Below are positions 1-6,006 of a stretch of DNA of 6,933 nucleotides, in pieces. The position numbers and the translations under genes are program-made. The DNA is taken from positions 1 through 6,933 of the forward strand of contig MNUV01000054.1 in the NCBI GenBank assembly GCA_001871235.1. Direction: 5' to 3'. Each line of letters opens with the position of its first letter. The first letter of the stretch is position 1. Origin of the DNA: Candidatus Falkowbacteria bacterium CG1_02_41_21 (lineage in GTDB: Bacteria; Patescibacteriota; Patescibacteriia; Patescibacteriales; UBA12465). The notes under the pieces were generated by a model. The model saw nothing but the letters and a program-made list of their open reading frames with translations. It was not told the origin of the DNA and made no database searches.

Positions 1-192
1 CTTCTTGCCGCACTCTGGACAAACATAGGTATTATATCCTAAAATGTTCTTATCCCCGCAAGACATTACCTTCTGAACGTTTTCCAGAACAACCGGCCTG
101 ATTAATCCTTTATGTTTAGCGCCAAAGGAAGCCCAGTTTTCTTCGAAGATTTGTTTGATTGTATATTTGGATGTTTGTATGGTCTCAATCAT
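1..192 (-). CDS. IS91-family transposase, N-terminal zinc-binding part (partial, runs off left edge)
   Basis: Reading leftward from an ATG at 192-190, 64 codons stay open to the window edge, so only the N-terminus is present. The peptide has the layout of the IS91/IS801/IS1294 transposase zinc-binding domain: a short helix (KQIFEENWASF), a helix with ENVQKVMSCG, then LGYNTYVCPECGKK. Cys at about residue 47 and the CPEC pair near residues 60-63 would begin the zinc ligand set; the remaining cysteines and the HUH/Y1 catalytic domain would lie beyond the edge. In this family the zinc domain contacts DNA and the catalytic Tyr drives rolling-circle-like transposition. The start is supported by a GGAG Shine-Dalgarno sequence at 201-198, five bases upstream, which the housekeeping operon genes here lack. 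Family assignment is fairly sure; whether the gene is intact cannot be judged. Confidence 0.8.
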   Translation of the reverse strand, partial: MIETIQTSKYTIKQIFEENWASFGAKHKGLIRPVVLENVQKVMSCGDKNILGYNTYVCPECGKK

Positions 193-202
193 AACAACTC
201 CA

Positions 203-231
203 ATTATACAATCTAACAAGGTTTTAAGGAA
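203..231 (-). promoter_or_regulatory. Probable promoter of the IS91-type transposase
   Basis: Leftward: a perfect -10 TATAAT at 208-203 and a poor -35 candidate TTCCTT at 231-226 with a 17-base spacer. Only ten bases separate the -10 from the ATG, so the expected transcription start falls one to four bases before the start codon. The GGAG at 201-198 would then lie at or upstream of the start site and might not be in the mRNA. Confidence 0.45.
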
Positions 232-243
232 TGATACAGGGTT

Positions 244-271
244 AAAAAAGCCAGCACTTGTTAGTGCTGGC
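244..271 (-). terminator. Intrinsic terminator downstream of the FISUMP prepilin gene
   Basis: A perfect hairpin, GCCAGCAC (250-257) with GTGCTGGC (264-271), extended by a T-A pair to nine base pairs with a four-base loop. On the minus strand it is followed directly by TTTTTT (249-244), the classic Rho-independent form. It lies 35 bases past the TAA of the prepilin gene and upstream of the transposase promoter, so it should separate the gatB/prepilin transcript from the mobile element. Confidence 0.88.
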
Positions 272-305
272 CTATTTTATTGCCGAAGAGATTGTAAAAT
301 ATTAA

Positions 306-1463
306 TTAGTTTTTGACACAGCGGATGGAGTGGCCGGCTACTCGGTATATGTCATATTCAGCGGCAGTCGTGGCATTAAAGGCTAAATCAACTATCCCGC
401 TATTAATAGTGTTTGCGGGTTTAGTTGATATTAAAAATATGCCATTATATTGAAGGCTGAAGTAGGCCCCGTTACAATTACGATAGCCACCGGGTAGTCC
501 GGTAAAATTTGAAGAATTGTCGGCTCCGGTATTGGGTGATGACCAATGAGTCGTCCCGGCTTCTTTTATCTTTCCGCCGGCTACTTCTAGACCCCCTAAG
601 TAATTATCTAAAATCGCCGTATCGGCATAGTTGGCAATATGCCAACCGCTTGGACAAATACCCTGGTGTTCATTGGCTACGGTGTAGGTATTGGCTGTGC
701 CGCAATTACTGCTGCCACTGGAAAAATCGGCATTGTTGCATTGATAAGGGAAGCCCATGGCTTCGGCCCATTCATAGAGACCGCCATAAGTGGCGCATTC
801 TGATGAGGCATCATCGTTGTAACAATATTTTTCTACCGTGGCCGGGTCTACTTGGCAGGACCAATGGCCGCTACCGCTGGAGACATCATGACAAGCTGGC
901 TCAGAGCTGCCACTGTTTATTTTAGTGCCGACATTTAAGTTTTTTGCCAGCCAGCATTGGCCGCCGATTAAGACGGTGGGGTAGGGCTCGCCGCTATAAG
1001 ATATTGTGTCGCCGCACAAGAAGCAGTCTCGATTTAGTACTCCTTGCGGTGTAGCACATTTTTCCCCGGCAGTTAATTGGGCGGTTGATTCCGACAGACA
1101 AAAATCCATTTTGTAACTAGTACTGGTGGCTGCTATTTCATAAGTGTATTCGCGGTCAGGGCAAACCCCGTCATTTTTGGGGCTGGGGTTTTGGGGAATT
1201 ATTTGCATATAAATAGTATTGGAACTGGAGCCAATTAAGCTTTGGCCGGGAGTCAGGGTGGCGGGATAGGAACCTTCATCGCGATAATAGTCTTCTAATG
1301 ATTTTTGAATGAGCTTGATGTCGGCGATTCTTTTAGTATCGCGTCCTTTTTGCCTAACATTGCTGAAGGAAACGAAAGAAATTGAAATAATAATTCCAAT
1401 AATCGAGATGACGATCAATAGTTCAATCAGGGTAAAAAATTTTAGTCGAGCGGAAGATTTCAT
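306..1463 (-). CDS. Type IV prepilin-like protein with C-terminal FISUMP domain
   Basis: A 385-residue surface protein with two parts. Residues 1-30 form a class III prepilin signal: basic leader (K2, R6, K8), then FTLIELLIVISIIGIIISIS, with the conserved Glu at mature position +5 (E14). Residues 35-67 match the alpha1 region of small-genome pilins and pseudopilins (RQKGRDTKRIADIKLIQ, then YYRDEGSYP). From about 150 to 385 there is a FISUMP-type domain (named after Fibrobacter succinogenes): GQCWLAKNLNVGTKI (168-182), CPSGWHIA (270-277), FTGLPGGYRN (320-329), and the terminal SIRCVKN. The residue before the predicted cleavage site is F9, not the usual Gly. There are 15 cysteines, all in the presumed extracellular part. 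The start follows the gatB stop by one base and has no Shine-Dalgarno sequence, suggesting translational coupling. A role in pili, pseudopili or adhesion is inferred; the ligand is unknown. Family call sure, function not. Confidence 0.88.
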   Translation of the reverse strand: MKSSARLKFFTLIELLIVISIIGIIISISFVSFSNVRQKGRDTKRIADIKLIQKSLEDYYRDEGSYPATLTPGQSLIGSSSNTIYMQIIPQNPSPKNDGVCPDREYTYEIAATSTSYKMDFCLSESTAQLTAGEKCATPQGVLNRDCFLCGDTISYSGEPYPTVLIGGQCWLAKNLNVGTKINSGSSEPACHDVSSGSGHWSCQVDPATVEKYCYNDDASSECATYGGLYEWAEAMGFPYQCNNADFSSGSSNCGTANTYTVANEHQGICPSGWHIANYADTAILDNYLGGLEVAGGKIKEAGTTHWSSPNTGADNSSNFTGLPGGYRNCNGAYFSLQYNGIFLISTKPANTINSGIVDLAFNATTAAEYDIYRVAGHSIRCVKN

Positions 1464-1464
1464 T

Positions 1465-2979
1465 TTATTGGTTTAGTATTTTTTTTAACTCCGCAATCAA
1501 TATTTTAGGATTAGCCTGGCCTTTGGTTTCGGCCATGACTTGTCCGACAAAAAATTGTAATAGATTGACTTTGCCTTTTTTGTAATCGGCCGTCTGGTCG
1601 GGGTTAGAGGCGATTATCTTTTTAATGGCCGCAATTAATTCATCCGAATTATCCATTTGTTCCAGTTTCAAGTCTTGCATAATTTGGGCCGGCGAGCCGC
1701 CCTGGGCGGCCATAATGGACAGGATCTTTTGGCCGGCGGAAGAATTTATTTTTTCTTGAAATAGGAGGGTGATTAATTCGGCAAAGTTCTCGGCGGTAAC
1801 TTTGCGATCGGGAGTTAACGGCTGGAAGGAATTGAGGGGATAATATTTAAAAAGTTCACTGCTGAGCCAATTGGCCGCGCTAGTCGACAATTTTTGGTTT
1901 TGCCTGGCCCAATTATCGCCACTGGCGAGAACCCAGGCTCTCAATTCGGAAATAACTTCTTCGTACCAATTAGCCAGATGTTTGCCGCTTACTAAAAGTT
2001 CGGCCAAATCGGTGCTTAGGCCATATTCCGATTGGAAACGGCGAGCTTTGTCGTTAGGCAATTCTACGAGTTGGGATTTAATATTATCTATCATCTCGGC
2101 GCTGATTTGCAGGGGCGGAATATCCGGTTCGGGAAAATAACGATAATCAGCCGAGCTTTCTTTAATTCGTTGGGAAATAGTTTTATTCTGGCTATCGCTC
2201 CAACCTCTAGTTTCCGCCGTAATTTTTTTGTCATTGGCCAATAATTCCGTTTGTCTCTCAATTTCAAAGTTAATGGCTTTCTCCACGGCCTTGAAGGAAT
2301 TAATATTTTTGATTTCTACCTTGGGATTTAATTTTTTGGTTCCGGTCGGCACAATTTGACCGTCAGTATATTTCCAAGCACCTTTTGCCTGCAAACTAAT
2401 GTTGGCTTCACAACGCATTTGGCCCTTTTCCATATCAGCGTCACTGATTTCCAGGTAACGTAAGATTTGTTGATACTTCTGACAGAATTTTTTAGCGGAG
2501 AGGGCGTTTTTGATTACCGGTTCGGTTACCATTTCAATCAGCGGTGTGCCAGAGCGATTATAGTCAATCAAGGTATAATCTTCTTTGGCCGGATGAGTTA
2601 ATTTGCCCGTGTCTTCTTCCAAGTGAAGCCGGGTGATATCAATAGTTTCATCGTCAACTTCCAGTTTGGCGTTGTAAATCAAAGGTAGGTCGTATTGGGA
2701 AATTTGATAGCCCTTGGGCAGGTCGGGATAGAAATAGTTTTTGCGATCAAATTTGGAAATTAAATTAATGGTCCCGTTTAAAGTCAGGCCTAATTTCAAG
2801 ATCATAATTACCGCCGCCTGGTTTAATACCGGCAATGTTCCGGGATGGCCAAGACAAATCGGGCAAACAGCCGTATTGGGCGCTTGACCGATGGGGTGGT
2901 TATGACAACGGCAGAACATTTTGCTGGCCGTTTTTAATTCGGCATGGATTTCCAGGCCGATAATGACGTCATAGGGCAT
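1465..2979 (-). CDS. gatB: Asp-tRNA(Asn)/Glu-tRNA(Gln) amidotransferase subunit B
   Basis: GatB is the tRNA-binding and kinase-like subunit of the cytoplasmic GatCAB complex. It activates misacylated Glu-tRNA(Gln) or Asp-tRNA(Asn) with ATP so that ammonia from GatA can amidate it. Family signatures in order: GLEIHAELKTASKMFC (8-23), a probable metal-binding set C23, C25, C39, C42 with VCPICLGHPGTLPVLN (38-53), DRKNYFYPDLPKGYQISQYD (78-97), HLEEDTGK (119-126), DYNRSGTPLIEMVTEP (139-154), RCEANIS (189-195), KVEIKNINSF (220-229), RYFPEPDIPPL (280-290), and a C-terminal YqeY-like tail ending KGQANPKIL. At 504 residues it is somewhat longer than the usual 475-480; the excess appears to lie around 343-365 in the helical linker. 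AAAGG at 2994-2990, ten bases before ATG, is a modest ribosome binding site. gatA and gatC are not in the window. Confidence 0.97.
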   Translation of the reverse strand: MPYDVIIGLEIHAELKTASKMFCRCHNHPIGQAPNTAVCPICLGHPGTLPVLNQAAVIMILKLGLTLNGTINLISKFDRKNYFYPDLPKGYQISQYDLPLIYNAKLEVDDETIDITRLHLEEDTGKLTHPAKEDYTLIDYNRSGTPLIEMVTEPVIKNALSAKKFCQKYQQILRYLEISDADMEKGQMRCEANISLQAKGAWKYTDGQIVPTGTKKLNPKVEIKNINSFKAVEKAINFEIERQTELLANDKKITAETRGWSDSQNKTISQRIKESSADYRYFPEPDIPPLQISAEMIDNIKSQLVELPNDKARRFQSEYGLSTDLAELLVSGKHLANWYEEVISELRAWVLASGDNWARQNQKLSTSAANWLSSELFKYYPLNSFQPLTPDRKVTAENFAELITLLFQEKINSSAGQKILSIMAAQGGSPAQIMQDLKLEQMDNSDELIAAIKKIIASNPDQTADYKKGKVNLLQFFVGQVMAETKGQANPKILIAELKKILNQ

Positions 2980-2994
2980 AAGTTTAATACCTTT

Positions 2995-3023
2995 ATTTTA
3001 TCAAAATTAGGGCTGAAAAGCAA
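2995..3023 (-). promoter_or_regulatory. Candidate promoter for gatB and the prepilin gene
   Basis: Leftward TTGCTT (3023-3018), 17-base spacer, TAAAAT (3000-2995), 15 bases before the gatB ATG. The -35 matches the consensus only in its TTG. The architecture is almost the same as the promoter proposed for the dCMP deaminase operon (TTGCCT, 17 bases, TAAAAT), which raises confidence slightly. It sits just past the tmk terminator, where a new promoter would be expected. Confidence 0.45.
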
Positions 3024-3024
3024 C

Positions 3025-3057
3025 AAAAAAGAACTTAATTCATCTAAGTCCTTTTTA
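3025..3057 (-). terminator. Probable terminator downstream of tmk
   Basis: Arms 3026-3037 and 3045-3056 pair over 12 positions with a seven-base loop; on the minus-strand RNA the only non-Watson-Crick pair is one G-U. The stem base is an A tract opposite a T tract, so the U tract is partly inside the stem (3030-3025 on the minus strand) and the structure could act in both directions. It starts 11 bases past the tmk stop and precedes the gatB promoter candidate. The stem is AU-rich, so termination may be leaky. Confidence 0.6.
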
Positions 3058-3067
3058 TCTCGGTTTG

Positions 3068-3757
3068 TTAAGAATTAATGACTTTCAGGGCGGCTTGCAG
3101 TATTTTTTCGTGGATTTCTTCCAGCCCCATAATATTACCGTCAGCCATACATTCAATCATGACAAAATCATCAAAGGTTTGGGCAATTTCGGTGTAGACA
3201 TCAACAGCGCTTCTCAAATGATTAATATCAGATTCGTGAATGTCGCGCTTGGTGCCTCCGACATAATCGCGGTGGCCTTTTTTGTCAACCAGTTTTTGCC
3301 CGACTTCGGCATTGACATGAAGAATAAGGTTAACGTCGGGGCGGGGAATACAAAAAATATCATATTCCAATTCATGGAGCCATTTAAAGTAGATTTGTCT
3401 TTCAATATCGTTCTTTATCTTCCCGCCTTGATGCGCCATATTAGAGGCGACATAACGATTGGACAGAACGATTTTTCCTTCTTTCAGCCATCCGCGGACT
3501 TTGAAGCTGGCATCATAACGATCAATGGCATAGAAAATTGAAGCTCCGTATGGTCCGACTTCGTCAGCCGTGCCATAACGGCCGGTGAGATATTCTTCGA
3601 CCATGCCGGCTGATTTTTGGCCATATTGCGGAAAATCAATGATTTCTATCTCATAATTCAGAGATTTTAATTTTTCGGCTAAAATTTTTAATTGCGTCGC
3701 TTTCCCCGAACCGTCACCGCCGTCGATGACGATTAATTTGCCGTGTAATTTTTTCAT
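3068..3757 (-). CDS. tmk: Thymidylate (dTMP) kinase
   Basis: Phosphorylates dTMP to dTDP with ATP in the cytoplasm, the last dedicated step toward dTTP. Length is 229 residues, slightly above the usual 205-215. Visible motifs: IVIDGGDGSGKATQ (9-22), the thymidylate-kinase P-loop; DFPQYG (41-46), matching the family's F-P motif; AIDRYDAS (about 87-94), matching the DR-(Y/F/H) substrate motif; and LSNRYVASNMAHQ, matching the RY-x-x-S segment. A basic, Gly-containing stretch with KKGHRDYVGG and KRDIHESD corresponds to the LID. After the P-loop Lys there is Ala (A20) where many Walker A motifs have Ser/Thr, followed by T21. It is the last gene of the five-gene operon, 20 bases after the MazG-like gene, and is followed by a terminator-like hairpin. 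No Shine-Dalgarno sequence precedes the ATG; the context is TTCTATG. Confidence 0.93.
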   Translation of the reverse strand: MKKLHGKLIVIDGGDGSGKATQLKILAEKLKSLNYEIEIIDFPQYGQKSAGMVEEYLTGRYGTADEVGPYGASIFYAIDRYDASFKVRGWLKEGKIVLSNRYVASNMAHQGGKIKNDIERQIYFKWLHELEYDIFCIPRPDVNLILHVNAEVGQKLVDKKGHRDYVGGTKRDIHESDINHLRSAVDVYTEIAQTFDDFVMIECMADGNIMGLEEIHEKILQAALKVINS

Positions 3758-3777
3758 AGAATAGAAATTATTTATAA

Positions 3778-4107
3778 TTATCTATTATCTCCGTTTCCGC
3801 CGAGGACGTTCCTGCCTAGGCGGGATAATAATTTAGTCAAATTATTTTGAGCGACTTCGTCTAAAGACAGATTGAGTTCAGTAGCCATTTGGGCAATATA
3901 CCAGAGGACATCACCCAGTTCTTTGCCAATCTCTTGGCGGTCGGCATCATTGATTTGACCATCTTTGTCCCGTAGAATCTTCTTGATTTTGTCGGCCACT
4001 TCGCCGGCTTCGCCCGCCAGACCTAGAGTCGGATAAACAAAATTACTGCCGACATTGGGATAAATGGCGGTTTTTTTAGAGTTTTGTTGATAATCGGAGA
4101 GAGTCAT
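3778..4107 (-). CDS. MazG-like nucleotide pyrophosphohydrolase
   Basis: A 109-residue, single-domain, all-alpha NTP pyrophosphatase of the MazG/dUTPase superfamily. Such enzymes hydrolyse (d)NTPs to the monophosphate and pyrophosphate using Mg ions. The metal-binding pattern is complete: GLAGEAGEVADKIKK (29-43) supplies E33 and E36, and KELGDVLWYIAQMATELN (62-79) supplies E63 and D66. The C-terminus SRLGRNVLGGNGDNR matches the GxGDNR ending of stand-alone members. The substrate cannot be read from sequence. Because it lies between a kinase and tmk in a dTTP-type operon, hydrolysis of dCTP or dUTP to feed dCMP/dUMP is a reasonable inference; house-cleaning of damaged nucleotides is the main alternative. 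It begins five bases after the kinase stop, in the context ATCTATG without a Shine-Dalgarno sequence. Confidence 0.9.
   Translation of the reverse strand: MTLSDYQQNSKKTAIYPNVGSNFVYPTLGLAGEAGEVADKIKKILRDKDGQINDADRQEIGKELGDVLWYIAQMATELNLSLDEVAQNNLTKLLSRLGRNVLGGNGDNR
3811..3824. repeat. Short near-perfect palindrome inside the MazG-like gene
   Basis: CCTGCCTAGGCGGG reads nearly the same on both strands (one T-G wobble pair among seven). It is the most GC-rich patch of this AT-rich gene and encodes the SRLGR segment shortly before the conserved GDNR end. It could be an inserted repeat unit that kept the frame, or chance; only one full copy is present. Confidence 0.35.
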
Positions 4108-4112
4108 AGATA

Positions 4113-4679
4113 TTAATTGTTATGTTTTTTAATATCGGCGATAATGTCATCAACATTTTTATTAAGCTCGTCCAAAGTGCCTTCATTGATTATTTCGTAG
4201 TCGGCGGTAGCCATCACTTCCGGGATTTGGATCTCGGTTTCTTGTTGTTGATCTTCCAAAAAGTCGGCGAAAGTTTTTTGGTCGTCGCCGGCATTCTCAT
4301 TACGGGAAACGACTCTCTCGTGGCGCAATTTTTCATTGGCCACGATTCGGACTAGTTTAAATTCCGGGATGGTCTTCAGAAATTTAATATCAGCCAAGCG
4401 ACGAATGCCGTCAATCACCAAAAAAGGTTGCTCATCATTTTTGATATCTTCCGCCATGGCGTGAGCCAGAAGGTCATCTCCGAAATTTTGGCGGAGAATG
4501 GTGGAAATATGGATTAGATTTTCTCGGGTCAATTCCAGGTGCAAGCGTTTCAACAGGTCGCGGAGAATAGTGGAGAAGCGGTAATCACTGGCTCCATGAA
4601 TTTCCATCAGATGTTTTTTGATAACGCCTTTACCGCAAGCGATTTGTCCGGTTAAGCCAATAACTATTTTCTTTTCCAT
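4113..4679 (-). CDS. P-loop kinase of the NMP kinase / dephospho-CoA kinase type, substrate unknown
   Basis: A 188-residue nucleotide kinase-like protein. The N-terminus KKIVIGLTGQIACGKG holds a P-loop (G11-x4-G16-K17), with Gly after the Lys as in adenylate kinases rather than Ser/Thr. VIDGIRR (88-94) ends a hydrophobic strand and resembles the Walker B/substrate segment of deoxynucleoside-monophosphate-kinase-like and archaeal UPF0200-type proteins. RHERVVSRNENAGDD (119-133) looks like a LID, and FLEDQQQETEIQIPE, ADYEIINEGTLDEL resembles the CoaE-like C-terminus. An in-frame ATG exists at 4739, but it lies inside thyX and its 20 added residues do not resemble the family; the ATG at 4679 puts MEKK directly before the first strand, 13 bases after the thyX stop. 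Its place between thyX and the MazG-like gene suggests a deoxynucleotide substrate, but dephospho-CoA kinase activity cannot be excluded. Confidence 0.8.
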   Translation of the reverse strand: MEKKIVIGLTGQIACGKGVIKKHLMEIHGASDYRFSTILRDLLKRLHLELTRENLIHISTILRQNFGDDLLAHAMAEDIKNDEQPFLVIDGIRRLADIKFLKTIPEFKLVRIVANEKLRHERVVSRNENAGDDQKTFADFLEDQQQETEIQIPEVMATADYEIINEGTLDELNKNVDDIIADIKKHNN

Positions 4680-4692
4680 AGGTGCATGTAAA

Positions 4693-5982
4693 TTATTTTT
4701 TAACGATGTCTTGCCGGCCGCGACGAATATCCCAATCATCGGCGCCTAAATCACAATGCAATAATAGTTTGGGGAAGGCTTCGTGCAGAGCGGATTGCAT
4801 TTGATGAGCAATTTTTCTGAGCGTTGGATGCACCGTCTTATTGGAGCGCAATTCTACGGTATAGACGGTAGCCGGTAGACCATAGGTGACACGACAGGGG
4901 ACATTGAATCCCATGGCGATATAATATTGCTTGATTTCGGGAATAGTTTCCAATTGCTCCAAGGCGGTAGTTTGCTCGGCAATTAATTCTTTGGCTTTAT
5001 TTTGTAGGTCAGTCGGTAATTGTTCCAAGTACCAGGCGTTGAAGCCGAGATTGGTGGTTAGGAGAGGCATCCGACAAACACCGTTGCGATGTCTTTGAAT
5101 GTCGCGGAAGGAACCAAAGTCCAGAATAAAATCGTAGGTCACTTGGCCCAGCTCGGTTAAAAATGTCGGCAGATTGGTTTTTATTGGACGATTTATAAAG
5201 ATATCAGTATAGTTTTCCAGTTCGGCATTTTTAATAGTAGTCGACATCTGGAAGGGCACGGCAGTTTCCGGTTGAAAATAGGTATGTTTAGAGACGGTAT
5301 AGCCGCGATAAGTTTCTTGTTCCTCAAATAATTGATGGCTGAAACTATGAGCATATTTTTCTCTCAACTTAGCTAAAATATCATTGGCAATATCCCGGAC
5401 TTCAGTTAGCGGATGGTGTCTCAATAATGATAGTTTGTCCCAGGCTTGGCGCAAATTAGTATGCCAGCTCAATTGAGTGGTGATACCGGCCGGTAAGAAG
5501 CCGCGCATAATATCAAAAGTGCGCGCTTTGATGGCTTTGTCATAAACCGCTTCATCCTCATCGTCTTTTTTGGGATATTTTTGTTTGATGAAATTTTGCA
5601 CCGCTCCTTGATTATTAATATAAAAGGCCATCCATTTGTCGTGAATCGCTTTGGACTCCGGCGTGCCCAAGGGGTCAATAATGGCTTGCTGGCTCATATC
5701 AATATAGCGAGTGGAAGTTTCTTGACCGGAATATAATTGGTTGTCTTGGATGGCTTTGTCGGCCAACATGCTCAATTGTTCAATAAAAATGGTGGTAGAG
5801 CCGCAGTCGGCGATACTCATGTGGCCATAGCCGACATAGAATGTTTCCATAAATTTTCCGGAGCCGCTTTGTTTCACCTTTTCCACGTGTTCCACAACGC
5901 TTTTGGGACTGCGGGAATAAAGGGCCTGCATCATCGCGGTGTCCTCCGGACCGAATTCGTCATATACAAAAATTTTAGCCAT
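4693..5982 (-). CDS. thyX: Flavin-dependent thymidylate synthase, double-domain (tandem ThyX) form
   Basis: ThyX methylates dUMP to dTMP using methylene-tetrahydrofolate, NADPH and FAD. Usual family members have 210-260 residues; this one has 429 and contains two ThyX-like domains. Domain 1 (about 1-215) has GHMSIAD (53-59), matching the family's HxS segment, then S85, E88, S90 and RY (92-93) of the S-x-N-E-x-S-x-R-Y signature, but DNQ (80-82) where RHR is expected; LSLLRHH and EVRDIA (184-199) match the LR...EIR helix. Domain 2 (about 265-429) has RDIQRHR (293-299) with an intact RHR, but GVCRMPLLT follows instead of the Ser/Glu/RY half; VELRSNK and TLRKIA (376-392) again match LR...EIR. The two halves thus carry complementary parts of the active site. 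Residues 134-150 are charged and may be a linker or insertion. The gene lies 24 bases after the dCMP deaminase gene, with ATCTATG at its start. Confidence 0.88.
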   Translation of the reverse strand: MAKIFVYDEFGPEDTAMMQALYSRSPKSVVEHVEKVKQSGSGKFMETFYVGYGHMSIADCGSTTIFIEQLSMLADKAIQDNQLYSGQETSTRYIDMSQQAIIDPLGTPESKAIHDKWMAFYINNQGAVQNFIKQKYPKKDDEDEAVYDKAIKARTFDIMRGFLPAGITTQLSWHTNLRQAWDKLSLLRHHPLTEVRDIANDILAKLREKYAHSFSHQLFEEQETYRGYTVSKHTYFQPETAVPFQMSTTIKNAELENYTDIFINRPIKTNLPTFLTELGQVTYDFILDFGSFRDIQRHRNGVCRMPLLTTNLGFNAWYLEQLPTDLQNKAKELIAEQTTALEQLETIPEIKQYYIAMGFNVPCRVTYGLPATVYTVELRSNKTVHPTLRKIAHQMQSALHEAFPKLLLHCDLGADDWDIRRGRQDIVKK

Positions 5983-6006
5983 AGATATAGAATTATTATT
6001 TATTTT

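Noticed and set aside
509..925. A plus-strand open frame of 138 codons opposite the FISUMP gene.
   Set aside because: The Arg/Trp/His/Cys-rich composition is typical of an antisense shadow, and the minus-strand frame has a full prepilin plus FISUMP architecture.
3065..3541. A plus-strand open frame of 158 codons opposite tmk.
   Set aside because: It is antisense to a clearly conserved kinase, has no recognisable domain, and reads as the complement of tmk codon bias.
4680..4739. An upstream in-frame ATG that would lengthen the P-loop kinase by 20 residues.
   Set aside because: The extension lies mostly inside the end of thyX, does not look like the kinase fold, and the ATG at 4679 starts directly before the first beta strand and lies just after the thyX stop.
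4693..5982. The possibility that the long ThyX results from a sequencing or assembly duplication.
   Set aside because: The two halves are strongly diverged in sequence, keep different motif parts and are joined in one frame, so a recent artefactual duplication is not plausible.
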